Source: Ananas comosus
Taxonomy: Eukaryota; Streptophyta; Magnoliopsida; Poales; Bromeliaceae
Direction: 5' to 3'
NCBI RefSeq assembly: GCF_001540865.1
Contig: NC_033626.1
Span: forward strand, 11,696,676 to 11,760,675
Length of the DNA: 64,000 bases
Shown: positions 22,966 to 36,280 of the stretch, one piece after another
How the letters are laid out: the number at the start of each line of letters is the position of its first letter
Numbering within the stretch: position 1 is the stretch's first letter
Translations under genes and position numbers: made by a program
Notes under the pieces: generated by a model
Databases searched by the model: none
What the model was told of the DNA's origin: nothing
Seen by the model: only the letters and a program-made list of their open reading frames with translations

Positions 22966-24621
22966 GATTTTTGCAGAAAAGATAATTTTTCTTTCAAAAT
23001 TCAATCAAATTTAAGTAATCCATTTTTGTTAAACAAAACAAATTACAGCGACAAGATTTAATTAATTGCGAAAATGGAAAACTCTTTTTTTTAGAGAATG
23101 ACATATAAACTCAGCAATTAAATTTTGAATTTAAAAAATCTCAGATATTAATCATGTAATTATTTTTTCACTTGCACCAGGGACAATTGAAATGAAAGTT
23201 GAAAACCTAATTGACAAAAAAAAAAAGGTTAAAAACCTAATGAAAAAATAAAATATTGGAAGTTTAACAACAATCCAAATTAGATTTTTTTTTTCCCTCT
23301 AATGCTGTAGTTTGTAAAGAATATTATATTACTGTCATTTTCACAGCAAGTCTTTTGGATAAAATAAAAAAGTTTTACAGAAATATAAATTAAGCTTAAA
23401 TACACTATATTACAATGTACTTTGCAGTTTTTTTTTTTAAACTTCTATACTGTACTATATATATTGTTTTTTAAGGCATCACTCAATTTTTTTCTTTTCT
23501 TTCAATTTCCACACTATAAATGATAAACCTACAATTATACAAAAGCTATTAAAAATATAGTAAAATACTGATTAAAAGTAGCATAGCAAATATTCAACTC
23601 TTTTGATGTAAAAAATAACAAAATATATAAAATATAAAAATATAATTAAAAACATTTTTATATATTTTTTTAATATTCCTATCTTGGAGATTTATTTTAT
23701 ATTTTTTTTTACCATTTAACAAGTGTTTTTTTGATATAGTTATTTGATTTTATCTAAAATAATAAACTTGTTAACAGTAATGTATAAATTGGTGAGAAAA
23801 AAAATAGTAATATTTGTGAGAAAAAAATATAAGATGAAAAATAAAAAATAAATTAAAAATACAATATATAGTAGAAATGTCAATGGGTATGAATACTCGA
23901 AATTTTATCCGAATCCGAATCCAAACGGAGCAGAATTATATGATACTAAATGGATATCGTTTCGGATATTAAAAATAAAAATTTGATGATTATGAATTCA
24001 GATATGAATTTTAACTGCATACGATCCGAACCGAACTTCAATTTATTTTACATTATATATAATATGTGTATAAAAATTTGATGTTATATTTGAATTTATA
24101 TTTTAAAAATTTGGATTTAATATAACATATTTTCAAATATTGAAAAAAAATAATTATTTCGGATTCAGATTTTTGATTCGGGTTTGTGTTTCGAATTTTT
24201 GGTCTTTCGATATGAATTTTTAAAATTCATCGGATTCGGATTCGAGTTCGGGTTTGAGTTTAGATTTTGGGTTTGGAGTAGAGTTCAGTTCGATTTTTTT
24301 AAAATTCGATTCGAATATGACTAGTTGATATTTCTAATATAAAAAATAATAAAATATAATAATATAGCAAATAAAAATATAATAAAAATACAGTATGTAG
24401 CAGGTGTACCACCTCCACAGGAAGGAAAAAAAAATAATAAAAAAAAATATATACACCAAAAATAATAAAAAAATAAACACATGAGAGTCGTGGAGAAAAA
24501 GAAAAAGAGTTTTAAAAAGTTAGGAAAGCCACGGAAAGGGAGGTCGGCGCAAATTGTCCCGCCGACCAACCCAATCAAGTCTCTTTCTTTCCTCCCCCAT
24601 TCTCTTTTTTATTTTTCTTTT

Positions 24622-24936
24622 GGGAAAATTTAAAATACCATCCCTATAATTTCAGATTTTTTAATTTTAATATTTTATAATTTAAAGTGCATTAATTTAG
24701 TATTTTATAATTTTTTTTTTTTTTTTTTAGTATCTTGTCGTTTTTTTTTTTTTTCGTCAGTCCCTTCTTTATTAATTTTTTGTTAAATTATATACATCGA
24801 ATATTCATTTTAGTATCTTTTAATTTTAATTTTATCATAAAAAAAAAACCACATAATATAAAAATAATATACTTTAAATTAAATTATACTAAATAAGAGA
24901 GAATGAAACTATAGGGTGGTGTTTGAAGTTTTTTCT
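24622..24936. mobile_element. Second member of MITE family A
   Basis: Left end 'gggaaaatttaaaatacc', 'ttataatttaaagtgcatta'; right end 'aatatactttaaattaaatt', 'gaaactatagggtggtgttt', gaagttttt. Reverse complementing the right end gives the left-end order, as in 10914-11268. AT runs have expanded inside. Confidence 0.65.
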
Positions 24937-25216
24937 TTCTTTTTCTTTTTCTTTTTAATCCCCTTACTCGTCACACAAACCACTGTCCCCTCTCTTCTTC
25001 TTCCTCCTCTTCGGCTCTTCCCCTCCCTCCCTCCAATCCATTATTATGTCGTTCCCCACCCTCCGATAATTTATATATTTTTTTCTTATTATCGGAAGTA
25101 GGAATCTCGGGGATCTAGGGTTTCTCCTCGCTTTCCCCTTTGTTCTCCTTCTCCTTTATTCCGTTCCTCGGCTCCTTTCTTCTTCTTCTTCTTCTCTTCG
25201 AGGAATCCATCGAGCT

Positions 25217-28200
25217 ATGAAGTCCATGGTGGAGCCCGCGGCGGCGGCGGCGGAGGAGGCCGATAAGGAGAAGAAGAGGCGGCGCCGTCAGAATCGCCGT
25301 ACCAAGCAGGGCATCGCTGGCGTTCAAGGTAGATTCGTGATTCTAGGGTTTAGGGTAAAGTATTTCGTGTGGCTGTGTGAGGGTCGATTGTGATGAGATC
25401 CTTCTTCGGAGGGTTTTGTAGGCGGAGCTTGTAGTAGTTCGGTGGATTTATCTTGCGGTGGTCAATCGTTGACGGTGCCGATGGTTGCGTTTAACTCGCT
25501 CCCGTCGATGCGCATCAGCGAGGCCGGTGATGGCGCCGGGGTAGCACCGGCGAGCCAATCGGACGGTGCGGAGATCTCCCGATCGTGCCCCTTGCCGATC
25601 TTATCTTTGCCCGCGGAGGTGGCGGATTCTGCAGCGAATTCGAAGGTAGCTGCAAGGAAGCATTTTGCTCCGCACTGGCCCGACCAGGCTGTAGAGGAGG
25701 CACTCAAGGTGCATTAACATCGTCGTCATCACAATTCTGGTTACTAGTTTTCTATGATCTGTTTAAAGCAGAACATTTATTTGAACAATTAACTCTAATA
25801 AGAGATTATGTTGTTTTTTTTCTTTTGCTTGCAGAAGGGGAATGCATTTGAAGCGAAGTTTCGTGTGAATCCTCATAATCGTGTTGAGGTTAGGGATTAT
25901 AGCTTGATAATGATATAATTTAGAAGCCCTTTTAGTCCAAAATTCCTTCTTTTAATGTAAAATGTTTGAATTCTGGATGCGGGTCATATATCTCATGTTT
26001 TTCTCATGTTGCAGGCGTACTGCACCATTGATGGTCTACCTGTGGACATTCTCATTAGTGGGGCTAATGCCCAGAATAGAGCGGTAAGTGGGATTCGAAT
26101 GAGCTGAAAGATGGATTGCTATCTATTCTGAATGTGTATGGAAAAAGTGAAACAATCTCTGAATGCATACAAAGAAAACGAAACAATCTGCATGATATGA
26201 ACCAACAATATGTATGAATGTTTACAAAGTTCCAGACACGTTATAAGAATGTGGAAATTTCATGTTTAGAATACTTTTTAGCCTTACATTGCTTGCGACT
26301 TCATTTTCACCTAATTTAAAATCAGGCAGTGCTGTGCACTTGAATATTTAGCTCAATTAGAAGGAAATACATTGGTTCAATATATTCAGAAGCAATGTGG
26401 CTGAATCTGAAATTATAAAATGAACCTGCCAAAGAACTATGGAATGGTTTGAAAGGATTCAAGTAACTTTCTCTATGATGGAATATCATCTCTTTGTAAC
26501 GTTTCAGACACCATTTCATCAAGTTTTTTTTCTTTTTTTTTTTACTTTCACAAAAAGAAAAGAGGATGTGTTATCTGTGCCTGGCTCTTTTCTGGTCACT
26601 TTTTTTTTTATTGTTGAATAATTATATATACTGCATACATATAAACATCTTTCTTCTCCGTTAAAACGTTTGCTTTACTACATCAATATGCAGCAAGGTT
26701 CTCTTTCTATTTTGACAAAAGACAGATTAAGTTCATATAATCCTTGTTCTCTTTTTTGCTACTTGTTTTACTTGATGGAACATGCTGTTTGCTGTAGATA
26801 GAAGGTGATGTTGTTGCCATCATGTTGGACCCTGTGGCTTACTGGACTAAGATGAAAGGACAAAATATACCATGCAATACTTCATCAACAGAAAATTCTT
26901 CCATCCTCCCTGAAGTCCAAGAAGTAATGGACAATAGGTTTACTAGGAAAGAGCAGTCTAATGCTAGCTGTGCACGCCCAAATTGTAGTGATGGCTTGCT
27001 TCAGCTGGAAAGGGGGCACTGCTTTCACAAGAATGGCAGTTTTAGTGAAGCTGTTCAATGTGAATGTCGAGATGATCCCCATACAACTACAGGTAACGAG
27101 AAAGCACATCCTGTCATTAATGGAAATTCGCATGAAATTGAGCCCCTTGAACTGGGGGAAACTGCAAGAGCTTTAGAAAGGATTTGCGCCATGATAAACT
27201 CTCACCCATGTAAACGCCCTACTGGGAAAGTATTATCTATCATCAAGATGTCTCCTCGTCGGGAGGCAGTAATTGGTTTTCTCACTTATAAGCCACAGTT
27301 CCCTAATGTGGAATGTCATGGAAAGCATTTTACTGGACAGAGTTCAAAGAGAAATGAGAAAGCTAGAACTCATATAGATTGCATGTATCTAATTCCTACT
27401 GATCCCAAATTCCCAAGGATGGTTGTCAGTGTGAGGAGTCTACCAGATAGTGTGAAGGAGAGGCTGAAAAATTGTGATCAGACAGTAGAAAAGGAATTGA
27501 TTGCTGCACGGGTTGATGAATGGAGTGACGAAAATCTACTTCCCGAAGCTCACATCATACATGTACTGGGGAAGGGTGGAGAAATCGAAACACAGATTGG
27601 TGCAATCTTGTTTGAAAATGCAATAAATGCTGCAGATTTTTCTCCTGAATCAATGGCTTGCATTCCAGATGCATCATGGAAGGTGCCCATGAAGGAGCTT
27701 GAAACTAGAGAGGATCTCAGAAATGTTTTGACTTTTACCATAGATCCTTCTTCTGCCATCGACCTTGATGATGCTTTATCTGTTGAAACAATTTCAGATG
27801 GAAGAATTCGTGTTGGCGTTCACATTGCAGATGTTTCATACTTTGTTCGCCCAGATACAGCCCTAGATACTGAAGCTCAAATTCGATCCACAAGTGTTTA
27901 TATCTTACAACATAGACTACCAATGCTGCCACCAGAACTATCTGGAGTAAGTTCACTATCTCCCGGGCTAGATAGGCTTGCTTTCTCGATTATCTGGGAC
28001 ATTGATCGTCATGGAAACATAATAGATCGTTGGATTGGGCAATCGGTGATTTCTTCATGCTGCAAACTCTCGTATGAACTTGTCGAGGATGTAATCAATG
28101 CAAATTTTGATCAATCAAGTCCTCCTGGCAGTTCATGTCCTCAATTGCATGGACGGTTTGAATGGAAAGACGTTGTCGATGCACTTAGAGGCCTCCATAT

Positions 28201-29980
28201 GATCTCTAAGACACTGAAGGAAATGAGGTTTAAAGATGGGGCTCTTTGGCTTAATAACACTAAGCTTGTGTTCATGTTTGACGAGTGCGGGACCCCATAT
28301 GATAGCTATCGAGATGAAAGAAAGAGGGAGTCTTATTCTCTTGTTGAGGAATTTATGTTATTGGCTAATAGGTCGGCTGCAGAAATTATATCTAGGGCTT
28401 TTCCTGATTGTGCTTTACTGCGTAGGCATCCTGAGCCAAACTTAAGGAAGCTTAAAGAATTCGAAGCATTTTGTAGTCGACATGGTTTCAAGTTAGACAC
28501 TTCATCGTCGGGTCAGCTCCACCTTTCACTATCAAGAATAAGAGAGAAGTTGAAAGACGATCCTGTGTTGTTTGATATTCTTGTTTCATATGCTTCGAAG
28601 CCTATGCAGTCAGCAACATACTTCTGTACTGGCGATCTAAGGGGCAAGGAAGACGATTGGGCTCATTATGCATTATCAATGCCCTTCTATACACATTTTA
28701 CTTCCCCGCTAAGAAGATATCCCGATATAATTGTCCATAGGACACTGTATGCAGCACTTGACGCCGAGGAACTTTATGTAAAGCAAAACAAAGATTTTCT
28801 GAGAGCAAATAAGGGTGAAGCGGCTAATTGTGATGCTACAGGCAGGTTTTTTACTGGTCTTCATTTCAACAAGGATGCTGCTGATTCTAAGGAAGGTAGA
28901 GAAGCACTATCAGCTGCTGCTCTGAAGTTCAGAGTTCCTGGAAGCGAGGTTCTTGGGGAAGTTGCTGCACATTGTAATGAGAGAAAATTGGCTAGCCGAC
29001 ATGCTGAGGAAGCTGGAGAAAAGCTCTATCTTTGGGCTTTGCTAAAGAAGAAAGAGGTATGTTGTAGGTTTTTATGGCATTTTTTTAGTATTCTTCTTCT
29101 CCGGAGGCAGCTTAATATTTACAATCAGAGAAGTTCCATTGCTTATTCAGTTTGTGTTCTATTTTATGACGAACTCTTGTCATGATCCAGCGTGCAAGCT
29201 AGTTTGAAATGCTAACTTTTTTGTTTCTCTGGAGAACTTATTTGAAGCTTCGTTAGTCATAACTTGCAATGGAAATGATTGGCATGCTAGTAAAGATTTA
29301 CAACAAGATTTCTTGTACTGATCACAGAGTGCCATATATTGTTTTCTTTCTACCATTCAGTGTCCTCTCATTTTACTTGTCGATTTTTCCTTGAATTTAA
29401 TCTGTTTATCAGTTCATCTTCTTTTATCACTCTTGTTTTAGCCAACTTCCTTTTTCTTCTCTTTAACGTTCCTTTGTTTCACACAGATCCTAGTTTGTGA
29501 AGCCAGAGTTCTAGGACTTGGACCAAGGTTCATGTCAATTTACATTCACAAGCTTGCGGTAGGGACTGCAACTGCAACATGCCAAAAGTTTTAATTTTAT
29601 GTTTTGCCACTGTCTGACCCATTCTGTTTTTACAGATTGAGCGGCGAATTTACTATGATGAAGTTGAAGGCTTAGCAGTTGAGTGGCTAGAAACCACGAA
29701 CACATTAGTAGTAGATGTAGTGAGAAATAAACCCTTTCAGAAAAAGGGTAAGCCCCAAAACTATCAAACAATCGAAGATGTTGCTATGGTGTTGAACCCA
29801 TCAGACTCGATTTCTTCAGAGAAGGGTAAGGAATTGCTAGTGACTGAAACAGAACCAGCTGTCTTTCCCCTTGTATTGCGCCATTTATTGGCCGTCCCTG
29901 TGGCTCTTCATGCTATTGGCGGCGACGATGGCCCGCTGGACATCGGGGCAAGATTATACATGTCATCCTACTTCAAGTAA
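25217..29980 (+). CDS. SOV: DIS3L2-type 3'-5' exoribonuclease (RNase II/RNB family)
   Basis: Seven exons, 25217-25328, 25422-25708, 25835-25888, 26015-26083, 26798-29056, 29487-29558, 29636-29980, give 1065 aa, close to Arabidopsis SOV. The ATG was chosen because it opens a conserved-looking basic N-terminus (KEKKRRRRQNRRTKQ, about residues 18-32) and its frame continues through all exons. Cold-shock-like domains occupy roughly residues 130-440, with HFAPHWPDQAVEEALK just upstream. The RNB domain follows: DPSSAIDLDDA with acidic residues D490, D496, D498 and D499, then YTHFTSPLRRYPD from Y805. A C-terminal S1-like region starts near residue 930. No PIN domain or CR3 motif is seen, which separates it from DIS3/RRP44. 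The family degrades cytoplasmic mRNA and uridylated RNA from the 3' end independently of the exosome. Catalytic residues are intact, so an active enzyme is expected. Confidence 0.95.
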
Positions 29981-31203
29981 GTTTTTAATTGCTGGGCGGT
30001 GATTCAAATAGTTGCGAGGAATGATAGAGAATGGGCTACTGAACCGCTGCTACCTACGAAATCGGTTTCTTCTTGTCGATACGAGATACTTAATTCGTGT
30101 ATAGTTTGGTGTTTTTTTATCTGGTTTTGCCTTTAATATGGAGGTGGCCAAGCAACCAAGTACCATTTTGCCATTTTGTGTTTTTTCTTTACCCCCACGA
30201 AGGTGCTTGGTTCAAGCTGGCTTTGGCATTGTAGATCTTTGTCAACCTGGCCTCTACTTTTGTTTGCGCATAAAAAATACAAACACGAACAAATGAAAAG
30301 TGAGGCCCATCTATGTTTTTGACTGGTGGGCTTCACAGGTGGTGTTTTCAGAAGACCAGTTTAGCTGGTTACATGTATTAGGCATCGCAGACTCAAATCT
30401 CGAAAACTATTTTTCTTCCTTTTTCTTTTCTTTCTACCTATATGTAAGTTCTTTCAATGTTCTCATTGAGAACGACAAAATTTCTTTGATGTATCTGATT
30501 TTGTTGTGTTTATCCGATATTCAAGTTCTTTTGGTCTTCGTGCTGAAAAACAGTTTCTGTTAGTGATTACTTTTGGATCGACTGTGTTTGTGCGATTTAG
30601 TGTTTACTAATAACAATTCAAACTTGGCTTGGAACAAATAAAAATAAATAAATAAACGAGAAGCTATTTCCTGCAACGAACTACGACTACTAATAATACT
30701 CAAATCCAGTAGGAAGGACCGTGTATTTAACTATTTACCTATCAATCTTTGTCGGTTGAATATGTATCAAGTAGGACTTACGAATAAAGATTTAAGTGGT
30801 TGGTTTTCGGACAACCAAAGTACGATTTATCGTTCTACTACCTCCTTACCTGCTGCATACAAGAAGGATGAGTTGAAATTAACTTCCTCTCAATAGAAAC
30901 AAGGTAGCAGATAAATGTCAAAAAAAAAAGAGAGAGGACAGAAATAGTATTTACAGCCGTGGTCATTGGCTGATAAAATACATGTACAGAGAGCGTTATG
31001 GTAGCGCTCAGGCTTGGAGTACATCCGTTCTAATAATCTTTCTGGTTTTACAGCAATAAAACCCACACTAACATATTATATACAGGTTGTCCTGATCAGA
31101 AACTCCATAGTCATGTGATGCAGAACAAAAAAAACACAGAAGGAAGCACTCAATCTTATGCAGTGTAGTTCTTACGGAGCTCAGATTCGCACAAGAAGCA
31201 TTT
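29981..31203. other. Convergent 3' spacer between SOV and the TLDc gene
   Basis: Contains the 3' UTRs of both convergent genes. No additional gene or well-formed repeat is seen, apart from short A-rich runs near 30920. Confidence 0.6.
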
Positions 31204-34200
31204 TTACCATCTCCAAATTCCCGGCTTCTCTGTACGGCACATTGTGACCATCTCATCATACTTTGATGCATAGACAAAGCCCCATAACTGCGATGCACAG
31301 GAAAAACAAACTCAAGCAGATAAATAAATGCGAGAAAAGGAAAACTACATAGTCGACAAAAACAAATAGGATGGCCACTGAAACCCCACCTCGACCTCCT
31401 TTACTTCAAACTCTTGGGAATGAGCAAGACACGGGTTGTCAAACGTGTCTGAAGTAGAACTCGAGCCATTTATTCTTCAAATGTTAAAATAAAATGTATT
31501 AGTTTTACTGTAAATGCTTTGTGACATGATCATACAACTAGCATAACATCAAAAGGTCAACGTCCAATTGCATGCATAAAAATCGAAAAGGTAGACCCCT
31601 CCTCAACTATGGGCCATTTGAAATAGACCGTCCAATTATATCGTTTTGATTGGCACCCTCTAGACTGTACTTGTTAAGATGCTAGTAATCTCTGACAGCG
31701 GAATTGGGGATCCGGCTAGTCTGTTGAAATTTATGACTCTTCCTATTCTTTTAGTTAACAGAACTGCAGGTTAACAGACACTGATTGCTAAATGAACCAT
31801 GAAATTTAACAAAATGCCCAATTCAATTGACTGCAACAACTCAAATCGAAACTAGTAAAAGTTCAGGTGGTCAATAAAAAAATAAAATTGAAGTGTATCT
31901 TAGGATGGCCTGTAGTTGAATGGGTCTCCGTACATTTTAACAGATTGAAGAGGTTGAAGAGTAAAAAGACTTACAGGTCTCCATCGAGATAAAGAGCAAA
32001 GTGTCCACCACCACCAAATGCCAGGAAGTCAGTGGAGCACAAAGTGAAATAGTGATTGCTACCTACAATGAGCAGACAATGAATCAAAAGGCCAATAAAA
32101 AAAAAACCCATAAGGTGAACTCAGGCCTTCTGATCACTGAACTAGATTTCAATTGCCTGAGGAAGTTTCAAGAACTTGGAGGTTATTCTCCCATTGTCCC
32201 CTAAAAAGAATTTTTTGCTTTATATAGATTGAGCGTAATCTACCTACAACTAAGAGCGGAGGGCTTTCGGCAGATAAACATCATGGAAGAACATTCTTTA
32301 ACATATAGCAACTATTTAGCTTAAAAAATGTCAGGATATACAAGCAAGATGAACCCTGCAAAATAGAGAAGGATAGGCTGCAACAGGAAGCTCAAGTAAG
32401 CTGGGGCAGCAAGCTCTAAATTCCTCCAGCACAAAACATGGAAGTGTTAATCTAACTTGAGCTGATCCTCGTCCTTTTTTTTTCCTTTGAGAAAACCTAC
32501 CGCTTGAAATGGGAGCTGTTCCTTGTCTTAAGATCTGAAAAAATTGCTACATGCCAGAATCTACCAGGTAGGACCAACTGAATGTTAGGAAGAGATGTGT
32601 TGTCATGCCTCATAAATATATCTTCGATTGATTTAGGCCAAACTATGCATGGAAGTTTCAAAGGCTGAATTCCAATCACTGAGAATTTAAACATCCTAAA
32701 GACAGATGGTGAAGGAATAAAAAATTTGAAGGATCAACAAAAGAAAAGTGAATATGTCTGTATGGTAATAAGGGCTTTCAAGAGATAAAATGGGATTCAC
32801 AAACAAAAATCTGAAAAGAAGGCTAGGACTCGCTACCTTTATTTAAATGATGTCCAACATCAAACTGAAGCAATACAAGTTCAAATGAAAGGGATGTTCC
32901 AAGTTTTACCAACCTGTTGGTCGATATATGACAGGAAAACTAGGTCGATCGGTGAAAACAAAGCAGTTGTTTGTTCCCTACAAGAACCCAAGTAAAGCAG
33001 GATGAGTAATCAGAAATGGACTAATATATTAAAAAAATCCGACAAAAAGAATGAACAATGAGCATGCAAGCTCTGTCCACCACCTGGTACTTTTTCTTAT
33101 TGGTAGGTTGCAGTGGGACCTCAACTAAACCGCCAAAAACTGCACCTTTTCGATCACCAACAATCTGTCAAAGACAAAACAACATTATGTATATATTACA
33201 ATAGCATATTTTTTTTAAAAAAATTGTTTATCTTCATAGATGGAGAGAAAGTTCGTAAAATTTGTGAAAGTCAAGAGAAAAGTAATGTCATACTGTTGTT
33301 TAAGTATAACATTAAGATTTAAAATATAGAACGACATCTTTTCCTTATATGCAATATAATATTTGTATGAAGCTAGGAAATGGAAACGGCAAAATTAACC
33401 AGCAACAGTTAATACAATAACATACTAATAGCGAGTAACCAGGGCAAAGCATGCTCCTCCTATACAGAGTAGATAGAGATATCCCGTGTCTCCAAGTACT
33501 GCACAACGAGCAATGATCAAGTAAGTAATTCAACAAATGTGGGTACTATACAAAGCAAAAAAAAAATCTGTATAGCAACCTATAAAGCAACACCCAATTC
33601 CTTCCTTGAACCAATACTGGAAGAGAAGCATAAAGAGCAGCTCGCAAATTGTCTGATAAAAGCATTGATGGTTCAGACATTACTGGCAAATTAAACTCCA
33701 ACTCTGGTTCCTTCAAAGCCTCAGGTCCCAGTACATTTCCAACTTGCTCAGAGTGGTTTACGATGTTATTATTATCAACTTTAGATTCTTGGTTTTGCCG
33801 CAAACCACCTATTTTGGCTGCTTTATGAAATAATCTTCCAACTGATTGCTTGCCTCTAGCAAGCAGACTCTTCCTCCCACTATTATCCTTTACGGCTGAT
33901 GTTGAAGCCGAATATCCCTTTTCCATATGATGCTGATCACTTGAGTTTTCCATTGGATGACTTTTGGTGTCTGAGGATGACAACAATGAAATGAGAAATG
34001 CAGTGAAGGAAGATGTATCAGGGCCATCAGTATGTTCTTCTGGAACTTCGTTTTCTGCACTTGTTACTTCTTCCTCATCCTGAACAGAAGAAAGCGGAAT
34101 TACAATGCTATAGAAATACTAAAATCTTGAGAAAACATAAAGATGGAAGATCTACAAAGTATCTCACATATGTAAAAATATGGCACGATGGACAGATACA

Positions 34201-35385
34201 TCACATGCAACACAAATAAGAGAAGATTAGGTTTTACCTACATAATGGTACGATTTAAAAGTAATGGTACATCACAACTAAAATGCTAGAAAATTATACC
34301 GACCGTACCTAGCACAGCTAAGGGCTTGATGATTGGTACCTGAGATCCCAAGTTCGAAACCTAGTAGCTTCACATTTCTAACTAAGTTCATTTCTAAAAT
34401 GCTAGAAAATTACATGAAAAGCAAGAAAAGCGGACTAATCAGATTCCTTTCTACACAATTGAAAGTATTATGTCCGTTCCTTATCTATCTTATGATTATA
34501 ATGCAAAATCTTCAAAGCAGTTTCATGGGGTAGATTTCAGAAGAGGGATTTCATTGTTTAAGGTTTAAGCTCGCTTCTATTCTATAAGTAAGGTGCGATA
34601 ATGCTTTCTCGAGAGAGGTTTGGATGCATATTGAAACTCCATATACTGTCTTGCAGTATAGCCCAATCCCACTTTGGCATCTGGTGATTCAAACCATCCA
34701 TTGATTCTTAAGACACAACTACAAACTTTTCAGACCAAAATCTTAAAATCTGAAGTTGCTACAGTCTAGAGCAACTCCTCAATCCCCATTCCTCCACAAT
34801 GAAACTGTGACTAACTCCGACAAAATAAAGATCACTTTATCGAGATCACGATATCTAACCTATAAATGATAAAATATTTCTCGAAGAAAAAAAGCATAAT
34901 TTTGCAAATAGCAAACTCACCGTAAGTTAGAAATAGATACATATACTCGATCTATAGATCATTACTGAATCCAATATCACATCACAGAAACCCTAAATTG
35001 CCTAATAGCTTGAGTCGACACTCCCCAAACTCATCATACGATCCCCGACTCTCCACTGAGCTAACAAATCAAACCAAGAACCAGAAACAATCTACAGGAG
35101 CCCCAAACCCCTGCAACAAAGATTCACCCCCGAGAAGACACAAAGCTCTGATCAAGAACTCGACCGATCGCAACAACTCAACTCGTTGACCTCACGAGAC
35201 ACTCCATTTTCCGATCCATTGTGGCCGAAACCCTAGAAAGCAAGAAGTTCAAAACCAAAAAAAAAAAAAAAAAAGCTCACGGGGAAATTGGAGGGCTCAT
35301 CGTCGGAGATGGGGTTGAGGATAACGGTGGTGATATCGGAGACGAAGTGCGCCGCTTTGCTCCCGAGCGAGGGAAAATAGCCCAT
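31204..35385 (-). CDS. TLDc-domain protein (OXR/NCOA7-like)
   Basis: Eight exons: 35385-35281, 34079-33580, 33498-33426, 33164-33084, 32977-32914, 32062-31975, 31474-31390, 31287-31204. They give 359 aa, with every junction keeping phase. The ATG begins MGYFPSLGSKAAHFVSDITT, and a splice donor follows after 35 codons. A polar, low-complexity linker (exon 2) leads to the TLDc domain at about residues 175-358: LRAALYASLPVLVQGRNWVLLYS, here split by intron 2, then STWRHGISLSTLYRRS, GDRKGAVFGGLVEVPLQP, NNCFVFTD, YFTLCSTDFLAFGGGGHFAL, LWGFVYASKYDEM. TLDc proteins are known for oxidation resistance and V-ATPase interaction in animals. In plants the role is poorly known, so none is assigned. No transmembrane segment or signal peptide is obvious. 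The promoter side has several GGCCCA/TGGGCC elements. Confidence 0.92.
31590..31710. repeat. Repeat fragment in intron 6 of the TLDc gene
   Basis: The stretch 'gacccctcctcaactatggg' followed by 'ccatttgaaatagaccg' resembles 'ggaaccctcttgattatagg' followed by 'ccatttcgaaatagacacc' at 57437-57475, in the ARM/TPR intron. Probably a shared intronic repeat family. Element ends not determined. Confidence 0.5.
34299..34394 (+). mobile_element. SINE lacking its 3' half, with 20-bp flanking repeat
   Basis: Carries the SINE 5' head (accgaccgtacct), A-box (gctaagggcttgatgattgg) and B-box (caagttcgaaacct) and ends at 'actaagttcatttc'. It has no gaagcgggtag tail and no poly(A). It is flanked by 20-bp repeats with one mismatch (34279-34298 and 34395-34414, beginning 'taaaatgctagaaaatta'). 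Located in intron 1 of the TLDc gene. Confidence 0.75.
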
Positions 35386-35594
35386 TTTCGCGAAAAAAAG
35401 AAAACCCCCTCCTATATTTGGGAGAACACGAGGAGATCCTCCATTTCCGCTCCGCTTCGTTCTCGGCGTATTAATAGGGTTAGAGACAGGAGTGGAGACG
35501 AAGGGGAGGACGAAATGGGAATTAAGGCGAAGCACACGAATTCGGTTGTATGAGGCGGCAAGTGGGGCCCACGCGTCAGTGTAACGGCCTTGGG

Positions 35595-35690
35595 CTGTCG
35601 CATAATGGGCCGTGGGTTGTCGATAACTTTACCGCCTCATCCATGGATAATACTATAATGGGCCGTGAATCGGCCCAATAACGGTGAATC
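35595..35690. promoter_or_regulatory. Cluster of TGGGCC/GGCCCA promoter elements upstream of the TLDc gene
   Basis: TGGGCC occurs in 'aatgggccgtgggttg' (about 35606) and 'aatgggccgtgaatc' (about 35660), and GGCCCA follows at about 35673. Such site II/UP1-like elements are common in promoters of growth-linked housekeeping genes. Functional role inferred. Confidence 0.45.
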
Positions 35691-35839
35691 TAAGTCTAAA
35701 TCCACTGATTTATCAAAATTTTTAGCTTAATAATATGATGTGATCCCAGTAGCTCATGCAAATATTGGATGCAACTATATAAGCAGTTCATACGACCAGA
35801 AATTAACTTGCTAAGCAAAAATAGTTTCACAGATGAAAA

Positions 35840-35994
35840 ATTAAGGACCTGTTTAGTTTCTTAAAAAATAGTAGAAAATTATTTTGTAAAGAATTTTTTT
35901 TTTATGAAAAAGAGAATTTTAAATTTTTTATTGTTTGGTTTGAACAAAAAAAAAAAGTTTTTCATTCATGCAGGTTTGGTTGTAAGAAAAAAAT

Positions 35995-36036
<42 letters not shown>

Positions 36037-36280
36037 ATAGCTTGCCAGCGCAATGCGGCATAGCGTACGCAGCAGCGGTAACTTTCACGCGTGATGTGGC
36101 GGTAGTTTGTGGACGCGACATAGCCATAAGCAATGGTGGCGCGGGTAAGATGCAGTCGGATTGGTGGCAACGTTAGCAGCAGAATGCCGATGTAGAGTGA
36201 TAGGGAGAGAGAGAGAGAGAGATTGTAGACACCGCCGTTGCGATGACGAGATAACAGATAGAAAATAAAGATGATTCTTT
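35840..36280. repeat. MITE-like end and (GA)n tracts
   Basis: The sequence 'aaggacctgtttagtttctt' (about 35844) looks like the start of a hAT/Tourist-type MITE, but I could not find its other end. (GA)n tracts are at about 35999-36034 and 36205-36222. No gene is seen. Confidence 0.45.

Larger units (their letters stand above)
21930..25216. other. Divergent spacer between PAA1 and SOV
   Basis: A (CT)n tract at about 21941-21972 is in the PAA1 leader. Then AT-rich DNA with no credible gene. Notable parts: a purine-rich tract on the plus strand (about 22765-22965), 'ccgaatccgaat/ttcggattcgg'-type repeat DNA (about 23880-24300, related to 36955-37115), and the family A MITE at 24622-24936. Sequence from about 24960 is pyrimidine-rich and includes 'tctagggtttctcc', a telo-box-like motif in the probable SOV leader. 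Confidence 0.6.

Noticed and set aside
22699..23004. Phe/Ser-rich ORFs opposite the purine tract
   Set aside because: Pure composition effect.
26822..29185. 787-aa ORF as the whole exoribonuclease gene
   Set aside because: It is the large fifth exon plus read-through. Upstream exons in phase supply the N-terminus, and the last ~43 codons are intron sequence after the donor at 29056.
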